This document shows positions 43,414-53,092 of a stretch of DNA of 64,000 nt, piece after piece. This DNA is from Chloroflexota bacterium. GTDB lineage: Bacteria > Chloroflexota > UBA6077 > FW602-bin22 > JACPRP01. The translations under genes were made by a program, and so were the position numbers. The DNA lies in the NCBI GenBank assembly GCA_023480885.1, contig JAMCWX010000061.1, forward strand, positions 1-64,000. Direction: 5' to 3'. The notes under the pieces are model-generated. The model saw only the letters and a list, made by a program, of their open reading frames with translations. It did no database searches and had not been told where the DNA came from. How positions within the stretch are numbered: position 1 is the first letter of the stretch; every line of letters begins with the position of its first letter.

Positions 43414-44513
43414 GCGTGAATGATCGGTTGAGGGTGGTGGTGTTGGCGCCTGTCGATTCTCGATTGAATCCGTATATCGACCTTTTCAAAGCGGGGCTCG
43501 CGGGCGCAGGAGTAGCCTGCACAGTTCAGCAGTGGTTCTCCCTGCGCTGGTTTGCGAGCAATTGGCGCTCGATAGACGTGCTGCATTTACACTGGCTGGA
43601 GCATATTTACGTGTCAGACTCGACGCTGCGAACGGTGCGCAATCTCCTCTCGCTGATTGGATTCCTTGTATTTGCCAGGGTAGTTCGTATTCTGGTGGTG
43701 TACACCATTCACAACCTGGCTCCACACAGCCCTCGGTATCCCCGTCTGAACCTATTCGCACACTGGCTAGTTTGCAACCTAGCAAACGCGGTTCATGTCC
43801 ACGACACGCGCGGCCGAGAGATGATTTCGCCGTTTCTGCCGAAAAGGACGCGTCTATACGTCGTCCCTCACGGCAACTACATAACAGCTTATCCCAACAA
43901 TTGCACGCGAAATGAGGCAAGAGAGAAGTTCGGCATTGCTGGCGACGCCTTCGTTTATCTATTTCTAGGGCAGCTCAGACCCAACAAAGGCATCGATCAC
44001 CTGATCGCCGCTTTCACGAAACTGGCTGATTCAAACGCGGCGCTATTGATCGCTGGCTGGGCGCCTGAACCCCGCTACGGCGACAAGGTCGCGGCGCTGG
44101 CTATGGACGATCCTCGAATAACCTTGCACCGCAAATTCGTCGAAGCGATTGAAGTTCAATATTTTATGAATGCCTGTGACGTTTGCGTGCTGCCGTACCG
44201 CAGCGTAACTACTTCTGGAGCGGCTATACTGGCCTTCTCGTTTGGAAGACCGATTGTCGCGCCAGGTATCGGTTGTTTCCTGGACCTGGTGCGCGGAAGC
44301 TGTGGGATCCTGTACAGCCCAACTGGCGAGGCGGCGCTCTCAGATGCGCTGGTCAAAGCCAGAAAACTCGACTTAGGGAGGGCAAAGAGTGAAGCTCTTT
44401 CCCTGGCGAGAAGTTTCGATTGGGCTGAAATCGGCCAGCGGCACGCAGTTGCGTACAGAGTCAGCATCGGAGGTGTGATGTGGCAACAGACGAGGGACTC
44501 AGCACATATCTAA
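43410..44513 (+). CDS. GT4-like glycosyltransferase (atypical donor motif)
   Basis: A 367-residue GT-B glycosyltransferase. The N-terminal domain has DVLHLHWLEH and IHNLAPHSPRYP. The C-terminal domain has FLGQLRPNKGIDHLIAAF and ACDVCVLPYRS followed by SFGRPIVAPGIG. The acidic EX7E motif usual in GT4 is missing: VTTSGAAILAFSFG stands in its place. This fits beta-mannosyltransferase-like members (inference). It starts within the deacetylase stop (ATGA) and overlaps the co-polymerase gene by 34 bases. Confidence 0.85.
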   Translation: MSVNDRLRVVVLAPVDSRLNPYIDLFKAGLAGAGVACTVQQWFSLRWFASNWRSIDVLHLHWLEHIYVSDSTLRTVRNLLSLIGFLVFARVVRILVVYTIHNLAPHSPRYPRLNLFAHWLVCNLANAVHVHDTRGREMISPFLPKRTRLYVVPHGNYITAYPNNCTRNEAREKFGIAGDAFVYLFLGQLRPNKGIDHLIAAFTKLADSNAALLIAGWAPEPRYGDKVAALAMDDPRITLHRKFVEAIEVQYFMNACDVCVLPYRSVTTSGAAILAFSFGRPIVAPGIGCFLDLVRGSCGILYSPTGEAALSDALVKARKLDLGRAKSEALSLARSFDWAEIGQRHAVAYRVSIGGVMWQQTRDSAHI

Positions 44514-45544
44514 GAATCATTCTGAAACGCTGGTGGTTGTTTGTAATAATTACGGCGGTGACGTTGGGATTTATCGCCTACCGCTCGCTGACCGCTTCTC
44601 CTGTTTACGTGGCGGCTGTACGAATGCAAGTGTCGGCTCCTGAGCCGGCCGAAGTCAGTCTCTACGGAGGGTATGCTCGCCCTGGTGTGCGAGATGAAAT
44701 CGCCTTCACGAAGTACGGCTTTAACGAGATTCTGATGAGCAATACAGTGGCCTGGCGTACGATCGAGGCTCTCAACCTCAATATGACCTCGGACGAGATC
44801 TTGCGGATGATATCCGTTCAAATGGCTTCTAACGCCGATTTTGTAGTGGTAACAGTGACAGCCGATGACGCTGAGCTAGCTAAGGCCATCGCTAACACAC
44901 ACGTGGATGCGGCGTTGCGATATCTGGGCTCGTTGCGAGCCAAGCCGGCCAAGGCTACGCGGGAGTTTCTCGAACAGCAACTTGCGCTGGCAAAGAAGGA
45001 TCTGAACGACGCTAACGAGGCCCTGAAGAAGTTCAGAATGGATTCGAACGTTGGCTCATTGGACCGCGAGATAGAGTCTTTTCAGTCTGTGATCACTCAG
45101 CTTCGCATCGGACGTGACACTGCTCTTGGAAAAGGCCAGATGGATGAAGCGGCGCGGCTAGATGCATTGATTGCCAAGAGGGAGTCAGAATTGCAGGCAA
45201 TGGTTGGATTGAGCTCGCAGTACTCTAATCTGACTGCCGCTATTAACCAGGCCCAAGAGGCATACGGCTTGCTGCTCAACAAGGAGACAGAGGCCAAGCT
45301 CAAAGAGAACCAGGCAAGCAATGTTGGCTTCATTCAAATCGTCGAGCCAGCGCGCACGCCGGCTGCGCCAACCCCGCCACGCACGACGAATCTTCTAATG
45401 ATGGGGGCTCTGGCGAGCATTGCAGCCGGGATCCTCATTTCGTTCCTATTAGAGTATTTTGGCGGCAGCCGCGCGAAAACTGGCGAGGAAAAGTCACCGG
45501 ACGAAAAAGAAGCGCTGGAGTGGCTTGGTAGAACCAGGGTATAA
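44480..45544 (+). CDS. Wzz-type polysaccharide co-polymerase
   Basis: A 354-residue chain-length regulator. Membrane segment 1 (residues about 17-37) follows EGLSTYLRIILKRW; the long extracytoplasmic part contains coiled coils (about 165-290: LEQQLALAKKDLNDANEALK); a Pro-rich stretch IVEPARTPAAPTPPR leads to membrane segment 2 (about 309-328). No tyrosine kinase domain is attached and none follows nearby. It controls polymer length with the Wzy protein encoded 2.4 kb further. The GTG start has GGAGGTG upstream; it overlaps the preceding GT gene. Confidence 0.9.
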   Translation: MATDEGLSTYLRIILKRWWLFVIITAVTLGFIAYRSLTASPVYVAAVRMQVSAPEPAEVSLYGGYARPGVRDEIAFTKYGFNEILMSNTVAWRTIEALNLNMTSDEILRMISVQMASNADFVVVTVTADDAELAKAIANTHVDAALRYLGSLRAKPAKATREFLEQQLALAKKDLNDANEALKKFRMDSNVGSLDREIESFQSVITQLRIGRDTALGKGQMDEAARLDALIAKRESELQAMVGLSSQYSNLTAAINQAQEAYGLLLNKETEAKLKENQASNVGFIQIVEPARTPAAPTPPRTTNLLMMGALASIAAGILISFLLEYFGGSRAKTGEEKSPDEKEALEWLGRTRV

Positions 45545-45630
45545 CACACTTCTGCGGCTAGAGGTTGCAAACGTTCAACTATGGCCGTTCCTGTGGCGTC
45601 TTGACGCGCGAATTGGGTGGAAGGTGCGAC

Positions 45631-46809
45631 TTGAGAATAGTTTTGGCATCACCTTATCCCGTGGAAAAAGGACAAATTCCCAATGGCCCCGAGAAGGTGG
45701 CGAAGTGTCTGCTGGACGAGTTCCGTAAGATCGGCGGCCTGGACCTGCACGTCGTCACCTTCTCCCCATCTATCAACCAGGACAGCATCGTCCGTGAAGA
45801 AGATTTGACCATATATCGTCTCCCGTGTGCCACGCGACTCGTGGCTTTGACCTTCAGCTCTCGGGATACCCTGAGATTGCGCAAGAAGATCAGGGAGATC
45901 AAGCCGGATGTGGTTCACGCTCAAACTACGACGGCATACACCAGTGGCGCGCTAGCTTCTGGATATCCTGCTGTCATAACAGTGCACGGCATTTTTTCCA
46001 AGGACATAAGCGTAAGCTCTGGAGTAAGACGTTTTCTGAAGAGCAAGCTACTCGCTTTGTTCGAGTCGGCGTGTATCAGGTCTGCTTCCGACATCATAGC
46101 CATAAGTCCATACATCCTGAAGGAATTCGGTGGCTTAATCAGAGGAAGCGTACACAACCTGGAGAATCCAGTTCACGAGCGTTACTACCGAATACGGAAT
46201 TGCGAAAAGCCTGGCAGAGTGCTCTATGCTGGCAGGGTAATCCGGCGGAAGGGCGTGCTGGACCTCGTGAGAGCAATCGAAAAGGTGAGATGGCAGGTTC
46301 CTGGCGTGGAACTTCGGATTGCTGGGGAAACAGATTCAGAACCTGACTGTGTCGCCGAGATAAACGAGTACGTTGGAATCAATGGGCTGGATGGCAATGT
46401 CCGTTTCCTGGGCAATTTAGATGAGGCGCGGTTCCAGCATGAGCTGGGCAGCGCGTCAATCCTGGCTCTTACTTCGATGCAAGAGACGGCCCCAGCGGTG
46501 ATTCAGCAAGCTATGGCAGTCGGCAAGCCAGTAGTGGCGACCAGGGTGTGCGGCAATCCGTATCTCGTAGAGCACGGCGGAACCGGTCTGCTTGTCGATT
46601 ATGGAGATGTACTCGGAATTGCGGAAGCAGTCGCAGACTTGCTGGCCGACTCGAAAAAGAGGAAAGAAATGGCCGCGAGGGCAAAGCATCTGGCCCAAAG
46701 ATTCAGGGCGGATGTGATCGCCCGGAAAACGCTCGAGATTTACGAGAAAATAGGCAAATCACGGCGCTTTGCGCTGAGCGCTTCGACTGAGTTTGAGGGC
46801 ACAAATTGA
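45631..46809 (+). CDS. GT4-family glycosyltransferase
   Basis: A 392-residue GT-B enzyme. Donor-domain motifs are RVLYAGRVIRRKGVLDLVRA, SMQETAPAVIQQAMAVGKPV and GNPYLVEHGGTGLLV. The second acidic position of EX7E is Gln (ETAPAVIQQ). The TTG at 45631 with GGAAGGTG upstream is chosen over an extension to 45565. Its N-terminal third resembles the following gene (GLDLHVVTFSP/VREEDLTIYR versus DLDIHVIHCHW/VRDGNLTVHY), so the two look like a tandem duplication. Donor and acceptor unknown. Confidence 0.88.
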   Translation: MRIVLASPYPVEKGQIPNGPEKVAKCLLDEFRKIGGLDLHVVTFSPSINQDSIVREEDLTIYRLPCATRLVALTFSSRDTLRLRKKIREIKPDVVHAQTTTAYTSGALASGYPAVITVHGIFSKDISVSSGVRRFLKSKLLALFESACIRSASDIIAISPYILKEFGGLIRGSVHNLENPVHERYYRIRNCEKPGRVLYAGRVIRRKGVLDLVRAIEKVRWQVPGVELRIAGETDSEPDCVAEINEYVGINGLDGNVRFLGNLDEARFQHELGSASILALTSMQETAPAVIQQAMAVGKPVVATRVCGNPYLVEHGGTGLLVDYGDVLGIAEAVADLLADSKKRKEMAARAKHLAQRFRADVIARKTLEIYEKIGKSRRFALSASTEFEGTN

Positions 46810-47957
46810 GAGTCGCGTTCGTTAGCAGCTATCCAACGGATTCTGGCGGGATGCTGGGAGGAATAAGAACTTTCTCTTACAGGCTGGTAGGTGCCTTGCG
46901 CGAATACTCCGATCTCGATATTCACGTAATTCACTGCCACTGGGATGTGGATAGAGACTATGTTGTTCGCGATGGAAATCTGACTGTGCATTACTTTGCA
47001 CGAAGTCGTCGTCGAATAGTTCCCAATTTGATAACAGGCTTGTACAGGGTTGCCGCGGCGCTTCGGGACCTGCGGCCAGATCTGGTGAACGCCCATACGC
47101 CACATTTCGCCTTGGCGGGATTGAAGGCTGGCTTTCCAACGGTTTATACGATTCACGGCGTTAGTCACGAAGCCCTGCGCGTGCCGCGAGGATTGTTCGA
47201 TCGCCTGGCCCTGATGCTCGAAGCCTATTACGACGGGCGGGTGGTGCGCGACGTGAGCGACATCATCGCTATCAGTAATTACGTTATATCACAATACCGC
47301 CACAGGACTAAGGCTCGCTTCCATCGTATCGATCTTCCTGTGTCGGATGACTTCTTCAGCGTGAAGAACGAAGAGAAACCAGGACGCCTGCTGTACGCCG
47401 GTTGTATCAACGAGGACAAGGATATCATCACGTTACTTAAGGCATTCAAGATAGTAGCTAACTCGAATCCCAGGGCCCGCCTGCACGTGGCTGGCGCGGC
47501 CACGAGCCCTGGTTATTATAAGAAAACTGTCGACTACATTCGTGAGAATCGCCTTGAGGACAAAGTAAGTCTCCTGGGACTACTGGATGTGCCAAGGCTT
47601 CTCCACGAATATGCTGAATGCGCTCTCCTGGTGCTCTCGTCGAGACAGGAGAATTCCCCTAACGTGGTTATCGAGGCTATGGCATCAGGGAAACCTGTCG
47701 TGGCGACGAGAGGAGGGGGTGTGCCCGACCTGGTGGATGACGGCCAGACGGGATTCATGGTCGAGCGGGGCGATTTCGAGGCTCTGGCAGAGAAGATCGT
47801 CCAATTGCTCGAAGACGATGCGCTGCGGCAGAATATGGGTGAAAAGGGTCGCCTGAAGGCTTCTCAGAGGTTCAAGCTAGAGCAGGTTGCCAGGGCTTAC
47901 AGAGAGACCTACCGAACCGTGCTTGGCGCTGACAATGCGCCGGAGGCTAAATGCTAA
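46806..47957 (+). CDS. GT4-family glycosyltransferase
   Basis: A 383-residue GT-B enzyme with a glycine loop near the N-terminus (GGMLGGIRTFSYRLVGAL), RLLYAGCINEDKDIITLLKA, and a complete EX7E motif in ENSPNVVIEAMASGKPVVAT, then GGGVPDLVDDGQTGFMV. The TTG start overlaps the previous stop by 4 bases (TTGA), and its end overlaps the Wzy start by 7 bases. Probably the paralogous partner of the preceding gene, adding a related sugar. Confidence 0.9.
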   Translation: MRVAFVSSYPTDSGGMLGGIRTFSYRLVGALREYSDLDIHVIHCHWDVDRDYVVRDGNLTVHYFARSRRRIVPNLITGLYRVAAALRDLRPDLVNAHTPHFALAGLKAGFPTVYTIHGVSHEALRVPRGLFDRLALMLEAYYDGRVVRDVSDIIAISNYVISQYRHRTKARFHRIDLPVSDDFFSVKNEEKPGRLLYAGCINEDKDIITLLKAFKIVANSNPRARLHVAGAATSPGYYKKTVDYIRENRLEDKVSLLGLLDVPRLLHEYAECALLVLSSRQENSPNVVIEAMASGKPVVATRGGGVPDLVDDGQTGFMVERGDFEALAEKIVQLLEDDALRQNMGEKGRLKASQRFKLEQVARAYRETYRTVLGADNAPEAKC

Positions 47958-49531
47958 CGCAGAGGGCATTGGTTTTCTCTCGATGGCTTGTGGGGCATAT
48001 GAGGGGGATAGGAAAACCTGGGCAGAGGGAAGCGGAGGCGGCGCTGGCTAGGAGACGCGAGTACGGGCTCGTTCTCGCGTTGCTGCTGGCCATCGCAGCC
48101 GTTGGAATGGGATACGCGTTGGGCGAAGTCCTTCCCTCTCCGAAAGGGGATCTAGTCACATCGCTCTTGACGATGAGCGTCTTCGTGTTGCTCATTGTAG
48201 CAGACCCATTCGCTGGCCTTCTGGCGTGGTTGGCCACCGCGCCTCTCACCAAGTACCTGTTTCTCAACATCGACATGGGTGCGCACGTGCCCGACCTGAC
48301 CCTCAATCGCCTCTGTGCAGTAATGATGCTTGCTGTTGTCGTAGCGAACGTTGCTAGAAAGAAGGGGACGCTGCCGAGAATCGAGACACTGGACTTCCTT
48401 CTGATTTTGACAGCCGTCGGCATTGGCATCTCGGTCCCAGCCGCCGGCAACCAGGTGAATGCTTTTCAACTGTATGTCGACTCGCTCATCATACCGTTCT
48501 TCACTTACTATCTCGTCAGGACGTTGGTGCGCAAACCTGCGGATGTCGACCGAATACTCTGGGCCGCGTTCATTATGGTCATCTATTCCGCCCTGATCAC
48601 CATTGGCGATCAGGTCTTTGGCTTATACATTTTCAGGGCGGACGAGGTCGGCGTTCTGGACATGTACAGCGAACACGTCAGACGTGTAAATAGCATTTAC
48701 GGCAATCCTGCCACGCTTGCCACCAATCTCACGCTGGTCGTGCCGTTTATGTATGGGTACGCGATCTTTCACTGGCGGGAACAGAGAAAGCTTATGGCGC
48801 TGATATCCCTGATCTCGCTGGCAGGCATCCTTTTGCTGGTGGTGAGAACAAGCTGGTTAGTCACCCTCATCGGTATCCTTATCATCGTCTTCTTGCATCC
48901 GTTGGTTCAGGCGAGGATTCGATGGACGGTCCTGTTCGCGCTCGCAGTGTCGTCAGCCTGGATCGTGTATAACATCAACACCGTACTGCGGCTTTTCAGC
49001 GATAGCCACGTGGTTAGTGAGAGGGTGATGTCAGTTGGGCCGATCTTCAGTCGCTTAGTTCTTTATCAAGCTGCCTGGACTATGATATCCGAGAACCCAC
49101 TCACGGGCCACGGTCTTGACAATTTCGCAAGAGTCTATATGCGCTATTTGATGCCTTTGGGCAGTATCTCCGACGTGTTTGCGTGGGGCGCTGGCAATCC
49201 CCATAACACGGTAATCTACATACTCGTATCTTCAGGGTTAGTTGGCGCTGTGCCGTACATCTCCCTGTTCCTGGGCATTCTTGTCGTGAGCGTTCTTCGG
49301 TTCAGAAAGGCGAGAACGATCAAGGAACGCAGCCTGATCGTGAGCCTCTGGGGCACGCTGGCCGCATACTTCGGAACAGGGATGACGGAGGATTTGATCT
49401 TCCATTATTATGCCGCGGTTCTTTTCTTCGCTCTGGTGGCGGCTGTGATCGGGACGTCTGAGAAGATATGGGTAGCGCCAGAACCCGTGGCCAGGCGAAG
49501 AGCCAATGGCAGTGGTGTAGATTCAGGGTAG
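47951..49531 (+). CDS. O-antigen ligase/polymerase family protein (Wzy-type)
   Basis: A 526-residue polytopic protein with about 12 membrane segments. The Wzy_C/WaaL signature is present: NPLTGHGLDNF followed about 30 residues later by NPHNTVIYILVSSGLVGAVPY. It would polymerise undecaprenyl-linked repeats or ligate the finished glycan. It sits between GT genes in the operon and overlaps the upstream gene by 7 bases. The first 35 residues are basic and cytosolic. The C-terminal tail (VAPEPVARRRANGSG) is soluble. Confidence 0.87.
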   Translation: MLTQRALVFSRWLVGHMRGIGKPGQREAEAALARRREYGLVLALLLAIAAVGMGYALGEVLPSPKGDLVTSLLTMSVFVLLIVADPFAGLLAWLATAPLTKYLFLNIDMGAHVPDLTLNRLCAVMMLAVVVANVARKKGTLPRIETLDFLLILTAVGIGISVPAAGNQVNAFQLYVDSLIIPFFTYYLVRTLVRKPADVDRILWAAFIMVIYSALITIGDQVFGLYIFRADEVGVLDMYSEHVRRVNSIYGNPATLATNLTLVVPFMYGYAIFHWREQRKLMALISLISLAGILLLVVRTSWLVTLIGILIIVFLHPLVQARIRWTVLFALAVSSAWIVYNINTVLRLFSDSHVVSERVMSVGPIFSRLVLYQAAWTMISENPLTGHGLDNFARVYMRYLMPLGSISDVFAWGAGNPHNTVIYILVSSGLVGAVPYISLFLGILVVSVLRFRKARTIKERSLIVSLWGTLAAYFGTGMTEDLIFHYYAAVLFFALVAAVIGTSEKIWVAPEPVARRRANGSGVDSG

Positions 49532-49597
49532 GCAGCATTTTGCCTGGTATCTTGCATGGCCAGATCTTCGTGATTCTAGCGGAGGGGGCCCTGACAA

Positions 49598-50590
49598 ATG
49601 CGCGTTTTGGTAGTCACGAACATGTATCCTACCGAGCAATTTCCAGCCCTGGGGACCTTCGTGCGGGATCAGGTCGAGGCGTTGCGGAGGAAGGGTGTCG
49701 AAATCGTCGTGCTGCCGATTATTGGCAAGAAAAAGGACAAAGTAAAATACTTGAAGGGCGTGACGAAGGTCCTCTGCGCCGTGTCTACTTCGCGGTACGA
49801 TCTCGTTCACGCGCACTACGTGTTCTCAGGTGTTCTGGCGCGACTTCAATTCAAGTACCCTGTGCTTGTCAGCTTTCATGGCGCGGGAGAGATGGAAGGA
49901 TGGCAAGGGCAGCTTTGCAAGATCCTCTCGCCGTTTGTCGATGGTATGACGGTGACTTCCCAGCGGCATAAGTCACAGCTTGGCAACGAAGGAGCTCATA
50001 TCGTCCCCTGCGGAGTTGACTTCGCAGTGTTCAAGCCAATGCCACAGGCAGCCGTGAGACTGGAGTTAGGCTTGCCTGCGGACAAGAAGCTAGTATTGTT
50101 CGCTGCCGATATGCGACCAGAGAAAAGATACGATATCGCGAGAGACGCGGTGTCCTTGCTCAAGGCGGGTGGCGAGGATGTGGAGTTGGTCACGGTCACC
50201 GGAAAGCCACATTCTGTGGTGCCAAAGTATATGAATGCCTGCGACGCGCTGGTTCTCCCGTCCGAGTACGAGGGCTCGCCAGTAGTGATAAAGGAAGCGA
50301 TGGCGTGTAATCTGCCCATTGTGGCAGCGGATGTGGGCGACGTCGCAGAGGTAATCGGGCAGACAGACGGATGCTACATCTGCCAGCGCACTCCGTCGGA
50401 CGTTGCTGAGAAGCTGATGGCTGCGCTCGATCGCGGATGTCGTACCGACGGCAGGACCGCGGTTGCGCATCTGCAGATCGACCAGCTTGCCGACAAGATG
50501 ATCCAAATCTACGGCGAGGTAATCGAAAGCAAACGAGCGAGATGGGACCAGTTCAGGCGGGCCAGGTCGAGCGATTTGCTCAACCGATGA
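49598..50590 (+). CDS. GT4-family glycosyltransferase
   Basis: A 330-residue GT-B enzyme starting MRVLVVTNMYPTEQFPALGTFVRDQVEAL, quoted only up to its first 20 residues as MRVLVVTNMYPTEQFPALGT. The EX7E motif is complete: EGSPVVIKEAMACNLPIVAADVGDV. GGAGGGGG lies 9 bases before the ATG. It lies 66 bases after the Wzy gene and 37 bases before the GT39-type gene. Shorter than many GT4 enzymes but complete. Confidence 0.88.
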   Translation: MRVLVVTNMYPTEQFPALGTFVRDQVEALRRKGVEIVVLPIIGKKKDKVKYLKGVTKVLCAVSTSRYDLVHAHYVFSGVLARLQFKYPVLVSFHGAGEMEGWQGQLCKILSPFVDGMTVTSQRHKSQLGNEGAHIVPCGVDFAVFKPMPQAAVRLELGLPADKKLVLFAADMRPEKRYDIARDAVSLLKAGGEDVELVTVTGKPHSVVPKYMNACDALVLPSEYEGSPVVIKEAMACNLPIVAADVGDVAEVIGQTDGCYICQRTPSDVAEKLMAALDRGCRTDGRTAVAHLQIDQLADKMIQIYGEVIESKRARWDQFRRARSSDLLNR

Positions 50591-50627
50591 CTTGTTCCAA
50601 TTTGCAGGTTAACTAGAAAGGCTGCAT

Positions 50628-52361
50628 ATGCGAAGAGTGGTCCCGGTGGCCCTGATACTGTCGTTGGCCTTCGCGCTGAGAGCCTGGGGAGCGAACTTCG
50701 GTCTACCATATCTGTATCAACCCGATGAGTCGATTGTCGTCCGCACAGCGTTGCAGGTGGGCGATGGTAGCTTGCGACCCTATAGCTTCGTTTATCCCGC
50801 TCTTTACTCCTACCTGCTTTTTCCATTTTACGGTGTCTACTATGTGCTTGGATTCGCTCTTGGACAATTCCATACCCTGGATGATTTTGCCATCACATTC
50901 ATCGGCGATCCGACCTGGTTCTATCTCATTGCCCGTCTTATCGTCGCAATATTCGGAACCGCCACGGTCGGGGTCATCTACCTCATAGGGCGATGGAACT
51001 ACGACCATTTGACGGGGTTGCTGGCCGCGCTATTTCTAGCGGTGACCCCGCTCCACGTAGTTCATTCGCACTACAGCGTTACAGATATTCCAATGACGTT
51101 TACGGTTGCTTTGGCGATGCTGGGAATCTCGCGCTTCCACAACACAGCCAGAACCAGAGATTTCCTCCTTGCCGCCGTCACGTGTGGTGTCGCTGGCGCG
51201 ATGAAGTATACAGGCATTCTCGTAACGCTCCCGCTTGTCCTTTCTGCTGGGATCGTTACTTTGAGCAAGAGATGGCCATTAGGGCAATTGCTGAAGTCAG
51301 AAATGGTTGGCGCCGTGGCGGTTGTGGTTGCCTTTTCTGTAGCGGCGCCGTACACGTTGATTGACTTCGGAGCGTTCTACCGCGAGTTGTTCGTGTTCCA
51401 GCAAGGAATGAACCGCGAGGCCGGGCAATCGTTCCTCGACATCCTTTCGTTTTATCTTCAAGTAGTGATTGGGAATGACGTTATCAGCGACTCCCTTGGG
51501 GTGATTTCACTCGCTGGCTTCGTTTTTCTCCTCATCCGCCACAAAGCCGTCGATTTGTTGCTGCTTTCGCTTCCGGCGTTTTTCCTGGTCGCTATGGCCA
51601 CCCAGGGGCGACATCAGCCAAACTGGATGCTGCCAACGGTGCCCTTTTTCTCGCTTTATGCGGCAGTGCTGATCTCAACTTTGCTAGGCAAGATAAGTCC
51701 TATCGGATGGGGAATGAAGTTAGCGGCTTCCATCGTCATCTTGGCATTGGTCTATGCACCTGTACGAAACTCGATATTCCTCGATTACGAGATGTCGCAA
51801 AAAGATACGCGGACTATTGCCAAGGAATGGATCGAGAATAACATTGATGCGGATTCGAAGGTTCTAATCGATTCACCTGGCGCCGGGCCGCAGCTTCGCG
51901 CCAACAGGGCAAGCCTTGAGAAGTACTTCAACGACAAAGCTGAAGACAAGTCGTTGTCGCAGGCTCCCGCAGAAGTGCGACAAACGTTTGCCAAGTATGA
52001 GCGTTACAGCCTTGAAGCTCTAAATCGCTATGGCGGCAAGACTTATTACGTGGATTATGTCTTTCACGAATGGTGGAAGCCGCAAGAGAACGCGGAAGAC
52101 CTCGCCGTTTACCCAGTCTTCGGCAATTTCAAGAGGAAGCTTTTCTCAATCGAGGAGCTAAGGGAGCTAGGTTTTGACTATGTGGTGGTGACTGGCGAGA
52201 GCCGTGCATACTATATGTCTGAGGAAGGCAGGCAAAAGTGGCCGACATACTATCAGTTTTACAAGTCATTGGACCAGGGGATCGAGCAACTACAGGAGTT
52301 TCGACCCATCCCATTGCACGCTCCAGGTCCGACCATAAGAGTTTACATGATTTCCAAATAA
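50628..52361 (+). CDS. GT39-type membrane glycosyltransferase
   Basis: A 577-residue polytopic protein with about 11 hydrophobic segments and a C-terminal soluble domain of about 170 residues. The first loop carries the acidic pair in YLYQPDESIVV, and HVVHSHYSVTDIPMTF follows, as in PMT_2/ArnT-like enzymes. It is the second such enzyme of the locus, the first being at 31383. It probably transfers a sugar from a polyprenyl-phosphate donor. It ends 62 bases before the decayed methyltransferase. Confidence 0.85.
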   Translation: MRRVVPVALILSLAFALRAWGANFGLPYLYQPDESIVVRTALQVGDGSLRPYSFVYPALYSYLLFPFYGVYYVLGFALGQFHTLDDFAITFIGDPTWFYLIARLIVAIFGTATVGVIYLIGRWNYDHLTGLLAALFLAVTPLHVVHSHYSVTDIPMTFTVALAMLGISRFHNTARTRDFLLAAVTCGVAGAMKYTGILVTLPLVLSAGIVTLSKRWPLGQLLKSEMVGAVAVVVAFSVAAPYTLIDFGAFYRELFVFQQGMNREAGQSFLDILSFYLQVVIGNDVISDSLGVISLAGFVFLLIRHKAVDLLLLSLPAFFLVAMATQGRHQPNWMLPTVPFFSLYAAVLISTLLGKISPIGWGMKLAASIVILALVYAPVRNSIFLDYEMSQKDTRTIAKEWIENNIDADSKVLIDSPGAGPQLRANRASLEKYFNDKAEDKSLSQAPAEVRQTFAKYERYSLEALNRYGGKTYYVDYVFHEWWKPQENAEDLAVYPVFGNFKRKLFSIEELRELGFDYVVVTGESRAYYMSEEGRQKWPTYYQFYKSLDQGIEQLQEFRPIPLHAPGPTIRVYMISK

Positions 52362-52423
52362 GGCTCACTGCAGCCTGACAGCAATGCAAGTTACCCATCG
52401 CGATCGGAGCAGCTAGATGTTGA

Positions 52424-53092
52424 ATAAAGTGCAGCTTCTCCATCGAAGGCCTCCTCAAGGCGCGGGAGCGGCTCGGGGATCGAGGGCTGTACGTGATGGC
52501 CGACGTGACGCGTCTGCCCTTCGCCGACGGCGTTTTCGATGGCGGAGTTTGCGCGCACGTCATTTACCACATTCCAGGTCGAGAGAAGCAGCAAGCCGCC
52601 TTTCGTGAGATGTACCGTGCGCTGGCACGGGGAAGAACGAGTGCGATTCTTTACGTAAATCCAAATCACCTGTACTTGGATTTGGGGCAGGACTTCGTTC
52701 ATCTGAGCATGAGTCTCTTGAGACTCGCCAAAAGGAGTTTTACGCGGCTTGTGGGGAGAAAGCAAGCCGACGAAGACGATAGTGCGTACTACGCGCCTGT
52801 GAAAGAAACTGGGGAATCTCTGTACTTGCGCGCTTATCCCGTTGGCTGGGTTAAGAGCCTTTTCCCTCCAAGGGGGGTGGAGGTTCGCTGCTTGAGGTAT
52901 TTCAGCCACGGTTTCACACGTCGTTGGGTAAGAGACAACTCAGCTTTCTGGTCGGCTTTTCTGAGGCTGGCCAGTCGTATCGAGGACCTTCTGCCTCACG
53001 TCCTGGCACATGTCGGCAATTACGTCGTCGTGATCGTCAGGAAAAGGGAACACGAGCGTATCAATAGAGGAACGCCACATGCTGGAAGGTGA
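52424..53092 (+). pseudogene. 5'-truncated SAM-dependent methyltransferase
   Basis: The open frame from 52424 starts in the middle of a methyltransferase: SIEGLLKARERLGDRGLYVM, then ADVTRLPFADGVFDGGVCAH matches motif II to motif IV and the rest of the fold, but the SAM-binding motif I (VLDxGCGxG) and about 80-100 N-terminal residues are missing. A TGA lies in frame at 52421-52423, and 52362-52420 shows no motif I in any frame. A GTG at 52493 could still start a 199-residue protein, which would lack the cofactor site. The most likely reading is a gene with a deleted 5' end. Its 3' end overlaps the next GT gene by 14 bases. Confidence 0.6.

Noticed and set aside
52417-52608. Separate 63-residue protein beginning MLNKVQLLHR
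   Set aside because: It is a shifted frame of the methyltransferase remnant, Arg-rich and without family features.
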